A DNA stretch of 64,000 nt, from positions 30,448 through 94,447 of the forward strand of contig JAZARR010000127.1 in assembly GCA_037389465.1 (NCBI GenBank), written 5' to 3'. The stretch is from Baylisascaris procyonis (taxonomy: Eukaryota; Nematoda; Chromadorea; Rhabditida; Ascarididae). The position numbers and the translations under genes are program-made. Position 1 is the first letter of the stretch; each line of letters starts with the position of its first letter. The notes beneath the pieces are model-generated. The model saw nothing but the letters and a program-made list of their open reading frames with translations, was not told the DNA's origin and did not search any database. Below, piece after piece: positions 33,540 through 48,100 of this stretch.

Positions 33540-35890
33540 ATGCACGCAACGTATTGCTCTATATAAAACATCCGTTGTTTACTCAATGTGATTCGGAATT
33601 GAAGCGCACGATCTGTTCCCGCTGAGAGCAATAAGAAAGTCTCTTTAAACTGGCAATTTACATAAATGCGTTCATTACTAGGTTCGTATTTTCGACAACG
33701 CTATCAAGAAATGCATGCTGATGGTTGGTTCACAATCTGCCAATGACGGTTAGAAAAAATTCTTAGCACTTGGCGCTCAAATTTCTCACACATGGATGTG
33801 TGACTGACAACATACATATGCAGTTGGCGTAATCTCTACTCAGTTCTCTTCGAAATAACGCAAAAACAATCCTCTCTGTAACTCACGGACGTTTCTGCTC
33901 ATTTTTTTGTTTGCGTTATTAAAGAATTGATTATCGTCAAGAAAAACTCATAGCATCATGTTTATTCTAATCCGACTTAACCGGTGAAATGGCGATGTTC
34001 GGTATGTTCTCACATAAACGCGACCATTGGAATCTTTTAAAAAAATGCTTAGTTTATAGAACACAATCGATCGGTGATGTAGTTGAATGATCATACCATC
34101 GTCATATTGCGCCTTAACCATTACTGTAATTATATTCTTTTCATCAAGCTCGGATCTCTCCATTGACCATTTCCAAAAACAGTTAATCCCTTATGACAAC
34201 TGAGGATTGCTCGGTAAACATCTAAACGAAGTTAATTTTAATTCGTTCAACAACCTCAAAAAGATTTAGAGGCCTAAAAATTTGTCCGCACTTGATAAGA
34301 GCGTGATTGTCTTTGTTTGCTGTGGTCGAAAAACTAAATTTTTTTCGTCGATTTCTGTCGCCAAAAGTGTTGACCAGTTCGTTATAGTCTATGTTTTGTT
34401 GAGTGTGTATGAAACTAGCTACTCTTATAAATGAGGCTGTAGAAGAGGATTTTTATCACTCATTCGGGCTTATTTTTACCATTTTTTTCTTACAAAGAAA
34501 TTTCATAGTTCAAATTCGTCAACAACTGTATCGCTACACCATACTATGTGAATGTCAACAACAACTCAATTTTCTCTCACATTTATATCTGTTTTGCGTG
34601 GTTTTCGCACCTCTTATTTTCTGTTAGCATATCGTTTATCAGAACACAAGCTACATTTAAGCATTCATTTGGTGTTACATTCGTTCTAATTGCTTGATAT
34701 TGTGTCACTTTTCATGGCCATCACTAATGTGCACAAATACAATATCCAATCTGAGAGTATAGGTGGCTGTTAGCAATATTTATCAACTTCCTCATGTGCA
34801 TTGATGAGAGCGAAAAATTGAGCAGTGAGACTAATTTATTTTTCTATCTTCTCAAACTACGACTAACATTGATATTGGAGATGCATTATGATGAACATGT
34901 CACTAACGAATATTTCTTTCATTTGCTTTCCGTGAGTATCTCATTCCGCCTGCGTCATTTTGCACGTTCTAAAGCCTCACATTTCTCACTAATTGCTCTT
35001 CGTTGACTGCTTTCTGCACTTCGGAAACACTATTCGGCAATTTTCTTTGGTCTTTCTTTGAGAAGAAGATTACAGCAGACAGACTGTGGCAATGAAAGGA
35101 AGCGAAGATCTGTGAGGCATCGAATTTCATATTCGACTAGAATTAGTGCTGATGATTGCGCCCTGTACTTTTTCTGAAGGAAAAGCAGCAAAAGAATGGC
35201 GTTTGCACCACACAGACGCATGAACCTCCACTTCCCTTGTGCAGTCTTAAGAAAACTTTGCGATGCACTATTTAATTAAAATTCATGCACCACTTAACTT
35301 CGCTGGCAGCACTAACAATTTTAAGCCATCAGATGTTTCTTTTCTAAACATGAAATTTCAATTGCTTGCAGTGCGATTTTGCTGTCTCATAGGGAAACTT
35401 TTTTTCGAAAAACTCGGAATTAGCGATTTGTTTGAGTGATAATGGATACTGCTAGTTTGCATTAAGCGCATCTTTTATTCCTCTGTTTTTTATTTTGTTC
35501 CGATTCCAAGAGTATATTTTATTAAAAATGGCATTTATTGCTTATGCTAGGGCCTTTCTAAGCATCCAAAGCAAAAAAAAAGAAACATCTGAGACTTCTT
35601 TGATGAGTTTTCTCATACAATTGTTTATTGTTGTTTTTATCGTTCATTTATTCACAATTTACCTTATCTTTCATTTCAATTTATAAATATTTCTACGGAA
35701 ACTATACCAACATATACTATTTGGTCCATTTATTATGATAGGGAACTTCAGCTTGCTGCTATTTGCGTTTTATGAAGTTGGAAGAGATAGTTTGCCTATA
35801 TTGCCGCCCTTGTAGCCTGCTTACCCGGTCACAACCAAGATCAAATCGTCCTTCCATCACATCCAACTTGAATACTCTTTCCATTGTTTC
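33540..35890. other. Stretch without a confident gene
   Basis: AT-rich, short open frames only, no repeat array or RNA gene seen. Confidence 0.45.
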
Positions 35891-35892
35891 AG

Positions 35893-36559
35893 TATGTCGT
35901 CACCAAAGTTTACAAAAGTTACGATTCAAAATTCAAATTCCATTAAAGCGAACATCAGTAAGCCGAACACATAGTCTTGGCTCTTTTGATGTTCAGTCGA
36001 GTGCACATTAGTTCCTTTTCATCCTCAATCATATTACACTATGCATCCGTTTCTCAAGCACTCCAGTTTGTGATCCAGTAAAGTATGGCGATACTACTTG
36101 GTTCGTATAGACATAGTATATTTGTATCCCCTTTCCTGCTATTTACAAACGTATAAAAGAAGCATAAAACCTGCGGGTTAGTTTTATTTGCAGGTTTATT
36201 TGGTTCGGAGCAGGAGCGATTTCTTACCGATGAGACTCATAGCAGGCCGGCGCAGGTAAAAGAATAGAAGTCGTTATTTTATTCTGCGCAGTTGTTGTCA
36301 TAGGAAGTAATATCTAAATGGGACCTCTGTTTTTCACAGGTTTATTTCTTGGTGCTATCCAGATCCATTCAAGGGGCTGCCATCGAAAATCCCCTCCCTA
36401 ATCTTCCTTGCCATCCTATCATTTTATGTTCTTCGGCAGTTTGTTCCTCGGCTCGAGTCGTTATATGGAGAAGTTCTCCTCAAATTCATCACTATAAAAA
36501 GTCATATGAGCAGCCTCGACTATATCTTTGCAGACAGAACCACTGCGGATGAAGAGTGA
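35893..36559 (+). CDS. Candidate three-exon host gene, frame ambiguous
   Basis: Three stretches have strong boundaries: 35893-35957 (acceptor TTGTTTCAG, donor TCA|GTAAGC), 36194-36255 (acceptor TTTATTTGCAG, donor CAG|GTAAAA) and 36340 onward (acceptor TTTTTCACAG). Two readings pass through all three in phase. Reading A has an ATG one base after the first acceptor, as in an SL trans-spliced mRNA, and yields 112 aa (MSSPKFTKVTIQNSNS..., stop at 36550-36552). Reading B has no start codon but gives a more protein-like last exon with a membrane helix (IPSLIFLAILSFYVL) and ends at TGA 36557-36559. Homology would decide. No family is recognised. Confidence 0.35.
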
Positions 36560-36751
36560 GGGGAGAGGAAAGGAGATAGGGCAAACGTGAGGAACTAGAC
36601 ACATCCTGGCTGCTAGTACACTGCAGAGATGTTCAATGCGCGACAAAAAGCTCTTAATATAATGAGATGTGGCATATCCATCCCAATTCAATTTCCCATA
36701 AAATGGTTATTTTGCCGCAGAACCGCCTTTCCTGCCCTCCCTTATAACATT

Positions 36752-36976
36752 TCAATCCAAAGCGCCCTTAACGGATTCTTTGTTGCGTGCCAAATCCAAA
36801 TACGCGAAATTACCTCTGTTACCAAATCTTTTCAACCCGACACTGAAGCCTGAAAGATTGTAATTAACTTTATGGGATAGCCTGTCGGCCGCCGTATTAG
36901 TGTACACTTTGTGAGTTTTGCCATAGCGTCTGCATGTTTTAAGGGCATGGTGCAGAGTTTCGACTCCCAGTTCTTC
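36752..36976 (-). CDS. Candidate terminal host exon
   Basis: Exactly 75 codons including the stop follow an acceptor (TACCTGTTAG) on the minus strand. The composition is balanced and protein-like (TLHHALKTCRRYGKTHKVY and SGFSVGLKRFGNRGNFAYL). It is convergent with the plus-strand candidate ending at 36559. Upstream minus-strand open pieces near 37395-37490, one ending GCAG|GTAGAT, could be preceding exons. No family is recognised. Confidence 0.35.
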   Translation of the reverse strand, partial: EELGVETLHHALKTCRRYGKTHKVYTNTAADRLSHKVNYNLSGFSVGLKRFGNRGNFAYLDLARNKESVKGALD

Positions 36977-37599
36977 CTAACAGGTATTGCTGCAATCCTC
37001 ACCCTATGCAATCCTGCACAACCCATATGACACCTTACAAGCCTGCGCCTTATGCGGTCTTTTCAAACATCACATGTCCCGAAGTGAAAATGAGTTTTTC
37101 CGTGTTTCATCTAGCAGCTTATTGAGTCCGTATGCAAGCTGAAGAGTGCAGTCGCTACAACTACTCAAACTTTCCGCTCTAATAATTACAATGAGCTGCT
37201 AATGCTCAAAGCTCTCATAAATTCAGATGTCTAATATAGATCACAGCAAGCCGGACACTTTCTTCGATTCAAGACTGCAGAGTTCAGCTTCCTATTAATT
37301 GTAAGAGCAACCGTTTGAACTGATGGTTGAGACGCGAATGCACCAAATATCCTCCAACATTCTCCGACACATCTACCTGCTCGTTCCAATGAAACACTAG
37401 CGTGACTCAAAACTCGGATTGACGGTGTTTCACAGACATTCTTCCATCTCCTACGTAATTTATCAACATAGACTGGTCCCACCTGTGAACATAACTTTGA
37501 ACCCCAGTGGCTGGCCCTGTCACAGTGTTGTAGCACCATATCAAATGAAGAATCGTGCGAGAGGAGTTGAAAACAGGAAGTGGAAAATACCATTTTTTT

Positions 37600-40500
37600 T
37601 ATTCCTATTTAAAGCGAGCCAACTGCATATAGGAGCTTCTATAAAACACTTTTTTGTGAGCCTCGTGACATGAAAATTCACTTGATATGAAAGGCATTAA
37701 TAAATTTAGTCAAAATGAAGTAATGTGTTTCTCAAGTACGGCGAAGATGAATTACTTGGATGGATACGCTATACTGCAAATTTAGTTTCCTCAATAGGTT
37801 GAATTTGCTCATATTTTGCAATGGTTTTCAAATGAGTTGATTATGAAGCTAATCTAAAATTCAATGATTTTTTTCACATTTTTTCCAACAGCTGTTCCAA
37901 CAGAACATGGCCACTTTATAACTTCCACGTTTTCATAAAATCGACAGTTTTTATTTATTGGGTTATTGGCAATTAGAATTTCTATCCTGCAAAAGCGGCT
38001 ATTCCAGAAGATCGGTGAATTTCTTTCTTCCTTCGTGAAAAAATTTCACCTACGGATTTGAATTTTAAATCTCTGATTCGATTACAATGATTGAGTAGTA
38101 TGATGACTCATTTTTTTTGTGAAACTATTAATTGATATTTCATAGGCAATAAATGATAACTACATAAATAACAACTATATTTTCTACCTCTATAGCCCAC
38201 TTTTTAGCTCCTACTGCAATTATGCAAATCGGTTTACCAAAGGAGTGATCGAATAATTGAATGGCGCAATTTTATTGCTTTCAGCCATAAATGTTTACTC
38301 ATTTTTCTCATCCTCTTGTGCACGCTTCTTGTTATTTTCCGTTCTACCAATCGCAATGATTTGCTTGCCGGAGCTTTTTTTCTGCAAATACCTTCACCTT
38401 ACTATTCATTCACCTTCAATATGTTTTGTTATCCTTTTATTTTTCACTACTTCATTGATGAAAAGATAAATGCGTGTGTAGTAAGACGTTTATTACTAGA
38501 GTAGATATACATGAATATCAGGCTTATTTTTATTGTTTTATCTTTATATTGGGAATGATTAGTCGAATGCAGATGTTCTAGGTATCTGCATTTCCATCTC
38601 CAAGCGAAAACTGCTAGGAAAATATAGGAGAATACTGAATTTCGTTTATCCTTAACTTGGCTTACCGCTTACCTATGCCATTTTGGTAAGATGGATTTTC
38701 TCTTCAATTTCCATTTTTATTGTTTTTGAAAACGCATTATAAAGACACCTCCAATTTCTATAATCTTCTTTAGTAATCTCCAAATAGCTCCAAATTTTTA
38801 TCTCCAAATGGTCTCATGCTGTTAACAATCAATGACGTTACAAATAGAAATTGTTGTCTGCTCTTTTCGTTGAAAGCGCCAAATCTCATACCATTGCTTA
38901 CACTTATAGCATAGCAATTCCTCTTTTGACATTTTCTTTGAATTATTTATGCCTTTAAATTTTACTGAAAAAACAATCCGTTGGACTGATCCCAAATAGT
39001 ACTACTCTTATATTTATGCTTAAAAGTCCTATTATTTATACATGATGTGAACATATATAAGTAACTGCTATCATTTACAGATCTTATAGAAGTTTTCGTA
39101 TGGACTGAAGCCAATGAATGTGTGACATTTGTTGTTCATTTTTGTAAAGTTGATGATGTTGTTCTGTCGGCTTATTAATCTCCCTTATCCGATTCATTCG
39201 AGATAGATGAATATTATTTCTGCCAATTAAATCTCGCAGCTGTGAATACACTCATTTCGCATTATCGCTCATGCAGCTGGTCGCTTACTAGCGAATACAA
39301 AGAATAAATAGGCTGGCAGCAATCAAATGCGGGAATGTATGACTAATCCACTCAAGATGATACTAATTTTATTATGCGCAAACACTATGCAGTGTTGAAT
39401 TCGAATAAGTTTCCCACTGGAATAGAATCCTACGTAAAAAAAGGGAAATTTGAGATTATTTTGTTGAGGATATCGAATTCAAGTGCAAAGACCAGGCGAT
39501 GGAGTAGCCATTCGGTGTCGTGAATAAACAAAAACGCATCCTGTTGCGAAAGGAATAATTTCAATTTCGCACTCTCTTCGCATTATTTATCATATGAATG
39601 TATCTAAATATATAAATACAAGTATAAATTGTATATATATATGTATATATATATAATGTGCGAGTAGCCTTTTCATTTATGCACGAAAGCCTTAAGAAAA
39701 TCTTATCGAACCGTTTTCATAGTTGCTGCTGTATTGAAGTGGCGGAGTTGCATTACATTTCTGCAGCCCACTTCAGGGCATTTAATTTTCTTTTAAGTGA
39801 AATAAAAAAGCGCATGCATTTACGTCACTCTGATATCTCCACGCTTAGGTGATTTGCTATTTCGCTTTCAACACTTGAGCAATATGCATCGCAACACGCT
39901 ATCCTCATTTAGCCATAGACGATCATTTTTGCAATATTCTCTTTGTACTCACTCTCTAATATATAATTAAAATTCACCTAATCTAGTCGATGGGATAGTG
40001 ACTGTTCCCATTACCTGTAATATTTGGGGTCTAATTGAACTGTTCACTTTATTATTTCAATATTCTATAGTATTAAATCACTCGAGTAGCCAAATATCTA
40101 TAGTGTTAAATTAAAATAGCTTTCGAAAAACTACACATGCCGTCATAATCAGCGACCATTTTCCCTTCTTTGGCAATATGCATATAAAGATCAGCTCATC
40201 AGTCCCTAGTTATCCGTCGTATTACTCACCTGTAAATGTGCAGCTCCCTCAGATGCAACCTCCTACGCGCACAATCAATGTGGTTTATATTCTCGATCGA
40301 TGCAAGTTGTTGCTCTATAACAAAATTGCCAAGCAGGCGAAGGGCAAATGAAGAAAATAAACGAATAACTTTGCCAGTCGTTATTAACGGCATTCAAAAC
40401 GGAACATACAAACACACTGTAAGGCTATGTAAACATGTATATTGCTCATTGATGCGTTACTAAACAACACTGATTGAAAATAACCATATGTGCTTTTATT

Positions 40501-41879
40501 GCATTAGCGGCAAAAGCAGTAAACATTGGTCAGCTGCTAGTCTTGTTTCACATTAAAATCCACTGCAGCTTTCAGCAAATTCATGTGAAAGCTATGACGA
40601 GGACGGATAAAATTTAAATATCTCCAACGTTCGAATTCTCGTTTTTTTTTTTCGGAAGGGGGAGCGTAAAGGGAGGATAAGGAGGAAATGCGGGTGCGCA
40701 AAGTTAAAGCTGTGATCCTTTCCATTTTATACCGATATTTCTTTAAGATGATTAGCGATCACATTGCCTCACGAGATGACCGCATATTTTCAAAACTCTG
40801 CTTTAAAACCGTTTGGGCGCCCAATTTCCAGAAAAGCGATATCCCGAACTGATGCGTAGCGTTGATTTGCTGTTCTATGAGACACAAATCCGATTCATAC
40901 TATTGATTCGCCGCAGTTGCTTTGGGCGTTTCAAATGCGAAATATCGCTTCTACCTGATTAGGAAGTGCCACAAACAATGTTGTTTTTTCTTTTGGATTC
41001 CATTTCCTATCATGCGCTTCCGACGTATACATTTGGCTGCAACGAACTTACTCGTCGTTAGATTCGGCTGTCTACTGATCGCATTTCATAGCGAATTCTT
41101 GATGAAGCCTAATTTGTTTCCGTTCATTGAACGTGCCGAATGTATCGAATCCTTCAGACACTCGCTGCTAATGCGAGCTTCTCATCGATGAAGATATTCT
41201 CGCTAGCTCTATTACGTTGCCTATGTGACTTTTATGAATCGCCATATCCATATGCTTGCTTCGAGAAATTTGATGCTTCAGCAACGAATATTTGCCAGCG
41301 CACATTTTAATCATTCGTTTTCACGCACATTCTATTAGCAAACACTTTTTTTCATATATAAATGATTGAATGCGCCTTCAGTAAGTTCTTATCGTCAACA
41401 TTTCTCTTATATGCAAAATTTTTCGTGCATGTGAATTAGTCATACTCTAGCTAGTAATGTAAGCCCATTGCACTACTGGTTGTGAAAAACATATCCTTGT
41501 TGAACCAAACCCAATAGATGCTCGGTCCTTCTCACTCTGTCTTCCTGCCACCAAATGCTAAAAATTTTTGCCCCGAACGAACACAGTGAACGCTTCAAGA
41601 ACTCCAACGGTAACGTCTGGCCCTGTAATATTAAAAACGCCACACTGTGGCAAGTAGATGAAGTTAGAATCTGATGGATCAGATGAAGGATTGTGCATGA
41701 AGGACTTTGCAGTTCATGGGTTTCTGCAAACTAAATCATAGAAACCCTGTCCAAACTGCAAAATGACCGAAAAAAGCAGAAGGATCATGACCTTCGCGCC
41801 ATCACCATCATTTATTTATGTGCGGCACCTTATTCTTGAGTGCAAACAACGGTTTAAAAAATTCCAGCAAAAAAAAACG
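37600..41879. other. Long stretch without a confident gene
   Basis: AT-rich. A short (TA)n/TATG repeat lies at 39635-39657. No splice-bounded coding stretch could be defended. Confidence 0.45.
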
Positions 41880-42131
41880 TCAAGGGTATGGTGCTCTTCT
41901 CCTGTCGATGGTGAAGAACTCAAGAGAGAAATTTCTTCCTCCCTCATGAAAGTGATGATTCACCCAAATAGCATCGCACCATCGTGAAAAGTGAAAGGCC
42001 TGTTCGGTTGTGCAAACTTCACAAATCTCATACATTTCTAGTCTTGCTTTCCCTTTTCTCACAAGACGATTAGTAGGTTGGCTTGGCAATCTCCAATGGT
42101 CGGGATTCGATATCTGGCGTCGATCAATCAA
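41880..42131 (-). CDS. Candidate terminal host exon (83 codons)
   Basis: The minus-strand frame is open for 83 codons to TGA at 41880-41882 and has protein-like composition with several Trp, Cys and His (PDHWRLPSQPTNRLV, EICEVCTTEQAFHFSRWCD). An AG at about 42114 could be its acceptor. A plus-strand frame at 41763-41987 overlaps it and is less convincing. No family is recognised. Confidence 0.3.
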   Translation of the reverse strand: MIDRRQISNPDHWRLPSQPTNRLVRKGKARLEMYEICEVCTTEQAFHFSRWCDAIWVNHHFHEGGRNFSLEFFTIDRRRAPYP

Positions 42132-42139
42132 GAATGAAA

Positions 42140-45100
42140 ATAACCTTTTTAATCGAAATCATAGCATTGAATGACTTCCTTTTGGTTTCTTTTGACCTCG
42201 CAAACAATATTATTCTGTAAAAATTATGAAGGAGGTTGGAGTGCTTAGTCTCGTTTTTCGATAAAATGAGCACTAAAATGTCCATTCGCTTCAACGTGCA
42301 CAAAATTTGAAAAGCGCTCAATAAGGTTGCATTTAAATAAATAAATAAATAATGGTTGCATGAAGTTACATGAAGATACAATAGAAAAAATTTCGTCATA
42401 ACATAAAAAGACTCAAGCGCAACTTTATTATTCATAACAGATAAAACCAAAATATTGTCGTCAATGTGAGCGAAGCGGATCTATATCGTTTTTACAAAAA
42501 TTCCTGTCTCCAGACGTGATGAACCGTTGGAGAGCAAGTTCAACGCCCCCACGCTACTGAACCGTTTCTCGCGAAAAAAAAGTTTGCTCTTCGCTGCTTC
42601 TCGGTTTTGCAACCACATTAACCGTTTCCTCGACATTTTTATCACTTGCAGTGGAAAGTACGATAACAAAAAGGAACTCCTCGTTAAAACCTTCATAAGG
42701 GCGGGCTCGGTAAGAGATCCCACAAGGCGAGATACTTAGCTGGAGTCATGCTAACTGCTTAGTGCTTCAATCCCTGCGTTTATTCCTTTACAGTTTCCTG
42801 TCAAGCAATAGAACAATTGCACTTAATCCTACTGTTCGCCCTTAGTTAACACAAAACCTATCATCCAAATTCACGGCAACACCTCACGCCACAAGAAGCG
42901 ACCTGAATGGGAGATGAATTGCTTTCATCATCTTACTCTCCGAACGTTTACCAACATAGCTCCACGATTCTTGCAGCCTCGACTATTTCCTTCGAAAGAA
43001 ACTGCTCAACAGCGATAGGAATGCCAAATATGCCTTCCGAAAGTCCTAAATTTTTGAGAAAATAGTATAACTTCTTTGGCATTCATGCCAATGCGTTGAC
43101 TTGGAATGACGTTCATTCTGAATAAAAATATTTGCAATGAGGATGTAACAGTTTGATACGTTAAAATGCTCGTCACCTTCTAATCCACCTAATAATCTGA
43201 ATCTGCCGTAAATGATGCCTAACAATAATACTCGAGTAACCTTACTGAGCAAAACAATATATAGGAAATGGGTTCTTGGTGTGTATGTGCATCAGTCTTC
43301 TGCATAGGAAATCTGGTCGCGTGGGAGATCCACTTCATAGCAGAACGCATAACGCAATTATTGCATTTGTCGATGACGATGATAGTTATATGAGTTTCCG
43401 ATCGTGAATCTCTGTTGATATTGTAAATTAATTTTTAGAAGTTTGCATCTATCTACTACCCTCACCGATCGACATAAATACAACGCGCGTTTATTGATGC
43501 CATTGTCATGTCTTTTTGAATTAACCTCTAATAATTTATACACTTACTTTGATATTATTGTTTGTACTGCATTATCTATCTCAGAGATTTGTGCCTTGAA
43601 TGATCACAAATGATGTAATGAGTTGCGAACTTAATTTCTATACTATTTTTGAATGTCTTTCCCACGTTATCGGGTGAGATTTCAGTCATCTCTTAATCGT
43701 TCTTCAGAATTTTAAAATATTTAAGTTGGACATTTACTCAACCAAAACATTAACAAAGACTGGAATCTGTTATAACGAATATCCGTTTGCTGCTCCACAG
43801 ATGAGGTGTTAATTGATAAACATTAAGAGAAATGAACAAGGTTGATAGCTATATTTGCATTTTAAACGAATTGCTTGCAAACGTTCATCGATAGTTAGCT
43901 GTCAATATGCACAACTAAGTAGCTGTTGCACTTTGCTATTCGTGACTATTTGCAACATATTCAATGGATGTAGTGATGGAGGGCGACAAAAAAAGAGAGA
44001 ATCGACGTACGACTTCAATTACCGAACGAGCTATGAACATCCCTTATGGTTGTGTCATTCTTAACGGATCGCATCACAAAGCAATAGCATTCGAAAATGA
44101 GCACCACTAATGGATTGAATTGCAGCCATCAGTGATCCCAATCACATCCCAGATGCACATCTCATTTATGCGATCAGCAAGTGCCGCATCTACAGATTCA
44201 CTAATATTATATCATTTGGACACTCATAGTTTTTATCCTCCATCCTGCATTTTCTTCCTCCCATCCTTTCATCTTTGACTTTCTGTTTAACTCAATTGAC
44301 ACGTTATGCGATTTTACAATTCCACCTAGTAATCAAAAATTTTCATAATCCGCCAGCGAATAAAACAACATTCACAGCGAAAAATTCGCATTTAAGTCGA
44401 GCTCAGCATTCGTGCAAATCTCTCAGGACGAATTCGTTTCAGGCATATTTTGCAATAACAGATCGTGTTTTGCTTCCCCCCCCCCCCCTCCTGCCTTTTG
44501 CTCCTCTTCTCTTTGCCCCATGCCTTATGTCCCTTTACTTTAGGAAAATTTGTCGGAGTATAGATTTATGTTTATGCTAGACGAAAGCAATGAGCGAGTC
44601 AATGTTGCCTATGAAACGCAGTTAGTAGGAAGATTGCTGAAATGAGTTCGTGCACTGAGCACAGGAAAAGATTTGTTGACATGAGGGAATGAACGAGTTT
44701 TTTCTGCAATGAGCAATCAGAGTTGTAGTGCTTTTCCATTGCAGCTGAGTTGTTCAACATTCATCTGCCAATCTTGTTCAGGCAATCGCTTTTCCTCTGC
44801 TTCTGTGTTGAATATTATTGGCATGTCAGCGCCTCATATGTAATAGTGAATATAATCTGCCAACGAACTCAAATCGCTATCAAAGGATTTTCTACTTTCG
44901 TTAGCAGTTTTATCTTTTTAGTGCGAATTTCACTTCGAAATGAAATGTCTGCTGAAGGCTCTCTTGCTATAATTGGCCAAATCAGCGCATAGAATAATGT
45001 ATTTTCTTTTTCAATCCAGAAACTACATCAGTAAAATGGTGATTTCCGCATACGTTGCATTGAACTAATGCGCATAGCTGTGCCAAATATACGCATATAA

Positions 45101-48100
45101 TTTCTAGAATAATACTGCAACGCGCTTGAAGCTATCAGTTGCACATGATGTGTTAACTCTATGATTGAAAGCTAAACCCTCACAAGTGAAATTTTGCACC
45201 ATAAGGAAGCACTAACGAAAGTAATAACGACAATAAAGAGCTAGTTTTGTTCGCGAATAAATATATATAATCAATGAGAGTTGTAATGTGGAAATTGATA
45301 AATGATCAACAATTGTGTCAAAGTTGTTGCGTATATAACTTACGCATTGAGATCAATGCTAACATTATGAATATCAGTATAATTAAAGCATTTTTTGGAT
45401 GATTGCTTAGCATCTTTTTTCGTTATTCACCTAGCAAAAGATTTTTACTGCAGTGAGCAATAACTGATATTTGCTAATATACCATTAATTACGGCGACAT
45501 TTGCAGAAATTAGAATATAAAAGAATCCGAATTGTTTTTCAGAAGCATTCGCACATCGATCGCATCAATGCATGATCTACATTGATTTTTGTAATTTGTG
45601 AATATGCTGCCGATATCAATCGTTTTTGTTCTAATAATACCTCGAGAAATCTCTAAACTAAATGGATTCAATACGTTATTAGTGCCTATCCATGATCAAA
45701 TATCTATCTGAATGTTATCCAATGAAAGTTATACCTATTTACTCAGCCAATATGTACTTTAAGAATGAGAAGGCGATAAAGAGAAGGTTTCATTCACAAA
45801 TTTCACTTCGTTCATTCATTCATAAGAACAATTTCAGCATTATTTCAGCTTTGTCTAAGATATTTTCTTACGACATCCTGCTGCCTTGCGGGAATATTAG
45901 CATTCTTTGGTGTGACATCAAAAAATTGTCTGATTTGACTGGGATGTTGAAGGCATAGACGCCCGAAGATTCATTAATGAATTTGGTTTGCACTCATATG
46001 CCATCTTGGGTTGCTTGCATTCGCGTTGCATATCCATCCATTCAACGAACTTTATTCGATCAACGGAATGCTAACGCTCGCAAACTTCAGTACACGCCCA
46101 TTCATCCACCCTGGCACCTGAGAGCACGTTCAGTGTTCCGCCTCCTGGATTCAGCGGTCCGTTTATCTCTCGAGCGTCAATCATCATTTCACAACCTCCC
46201 CATCCTCTCTCCCCCCTTCCTCTTCCTTTCAACGCATATATGAGATTGATTGTATAAAATCAAGTTTTGATGCGGTTCCTTCATTCATCGTCGATAACGT
46301 CAACGTTGCACTTAAATCGCCACTTATTGTTAAATAATACATGTCATATAATGCTTTTTTTCTCTCTTTGATAGCCAGAATTTACTATTTGCTGTCGCTT
46401 GCATGATTTCCCATAAAAAACACCTATAATTTGCACAGGTGCATGTACCTTCAATCAATGTGTTGTGGAATTTTTCGTCGATTTATAGAAATGTTCATTT
46501 ATTTCTTCATTAAATATTTGCTTAAAAATATTCGTTAAGAGATGAACGTTTCAACAAACTTTCAAGAGATTTTTGTCTATGTGCAATTCTACAGAGTTCT
46601 TTAATAGAAATATTAATGCCAATTATATAATAATAAAATTCGATTTTGATGTATTCGCAATATTCAGTGTCATCCTACATACCTCGATGAAGTTTTTTGA
46701 TTAAAGCAATGAATGAGATAGCTTTAAACGTTTATACTCATTTCATGTATCGATTGCATTAAAAATTCACAATGAATATTTCATCGGAAAATGCTTTGAA
46801 TGTTCGATGAAATCGATTCGTTGAGTATGATAATTAGCCTAGTGCAGTGTTCATTTAATGTTCCGTTCATTATTCACTCTTCAAAGCGAATTAATTCCAT
46901 CGTGAAGCTGCTCTTTTCATATTATTTTCACTCCTCTAAGCATAACGGACACTCACTCTGTCTATACAAAATATTTCAAGCGAAGCGGAAATGATGTGCT
47001 ATATAAGCGTATATGTGTATATAATATGCATCTCAATATTACAAGATAATAATAGAGCTGCCTTGCGCAGTAATGTACTTCTTTCTATATGCCATAAGCG
47101 TGTTCTTCGATTTAATACTGTTAACGATCTGATTCGCAAATACGTTGCATCACATATCAGCATGAGAACCCATTACAGCTATTCTACTTTATAAGGCGGT
47201 CATTGATTGCACATTAATCATTTTTACATAACATCTCAAAGGTGAAAGATGAACAATAAAAATGCTGTGTGAAATTAACTTTTATGACTTATTTACAATT
47301 AATGTTTCTTTCACTCATGATCACGATATATGTAACTGTTAGTGAAGCGTGTCCCGATTCACTTGGTTCTGTAATTGCAGAGTGATGGTCATTGCGTAAC
47401 GATGGATAACGTTCTTTTTGCAATATTTCAGCACAATGTAGAAAATATGCAATGCAATGAAGCCATTTATGCATTAATGCAGAAAATAACGAAATGCAAT
47501 ATACATCAAAACATTGACATATTGCAGTGCAAATACTCACATGCAGCTAGCATATCAAATTTTTTCTTTACTTATTATCGACGTGTGTAAGTGGCTGGTA
47601 GAAATCCTACGGGAAGCACTTTGCTGCTGTGCAAATTGTTTCTTGTGTAAATGACATCCAATCTCTCTGCTTTCACGTTCAATTTATCACAACGAAAGCA
47701 CAACGAAGAAAAAAACGGTAGAGCATTGCTTCCGATTCAACTGTTCGAGTTTGATCGATGAAATCGTCATATTATTCATAAAACTGTCATATCCTAATGC
47801 CCTTCAAAAAGTGCAATAATGCGTCAAACTTCAGTCCACTTTTTTCTATTCAAATATAGGGCCACTTTCAACAATGGCTGATATGAAGGATACTACTGCT
47901 GTTAAAACATCTATCAACAAAGACTTACTTCCTTACATATTTTTATATTTTTAGGAAAAGAGCGCTTGTGAATTCTCCTATGCGCTACAAAAAATCGAAG
48001 CAATTTTCTGAAGTGAAACCATTGACTAAACCGATGTTTTCGCAGAAATTTTATAGTTTTTCCGTCGTTGCTTTAATATATTTACCACTACTCACTTAAC

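Noticed and set aside
42124..42450. 108-codon minus-strand frame
   Set aside because: AT-rich, low-information composition with no signature. Consistent with a chance open frame.
42481..42723. Minus-strand text KRLMWLQNREAAKSK resembling a bZIP basic region
   Set aside because: The spacing after NREAA does not fit the NxxxAxx[SC]R pattern, no leucine heptads follow, and a plus-strand open frame with splice sites overlaps it.
45977..46243. 88-codon plus-strand frame and a Gly/Arg-rich minus-strand frame
   Set aside because: Mutually antisense open frames in a locally GC-rich, pyrimidine-biased patch, with no homology recognised.
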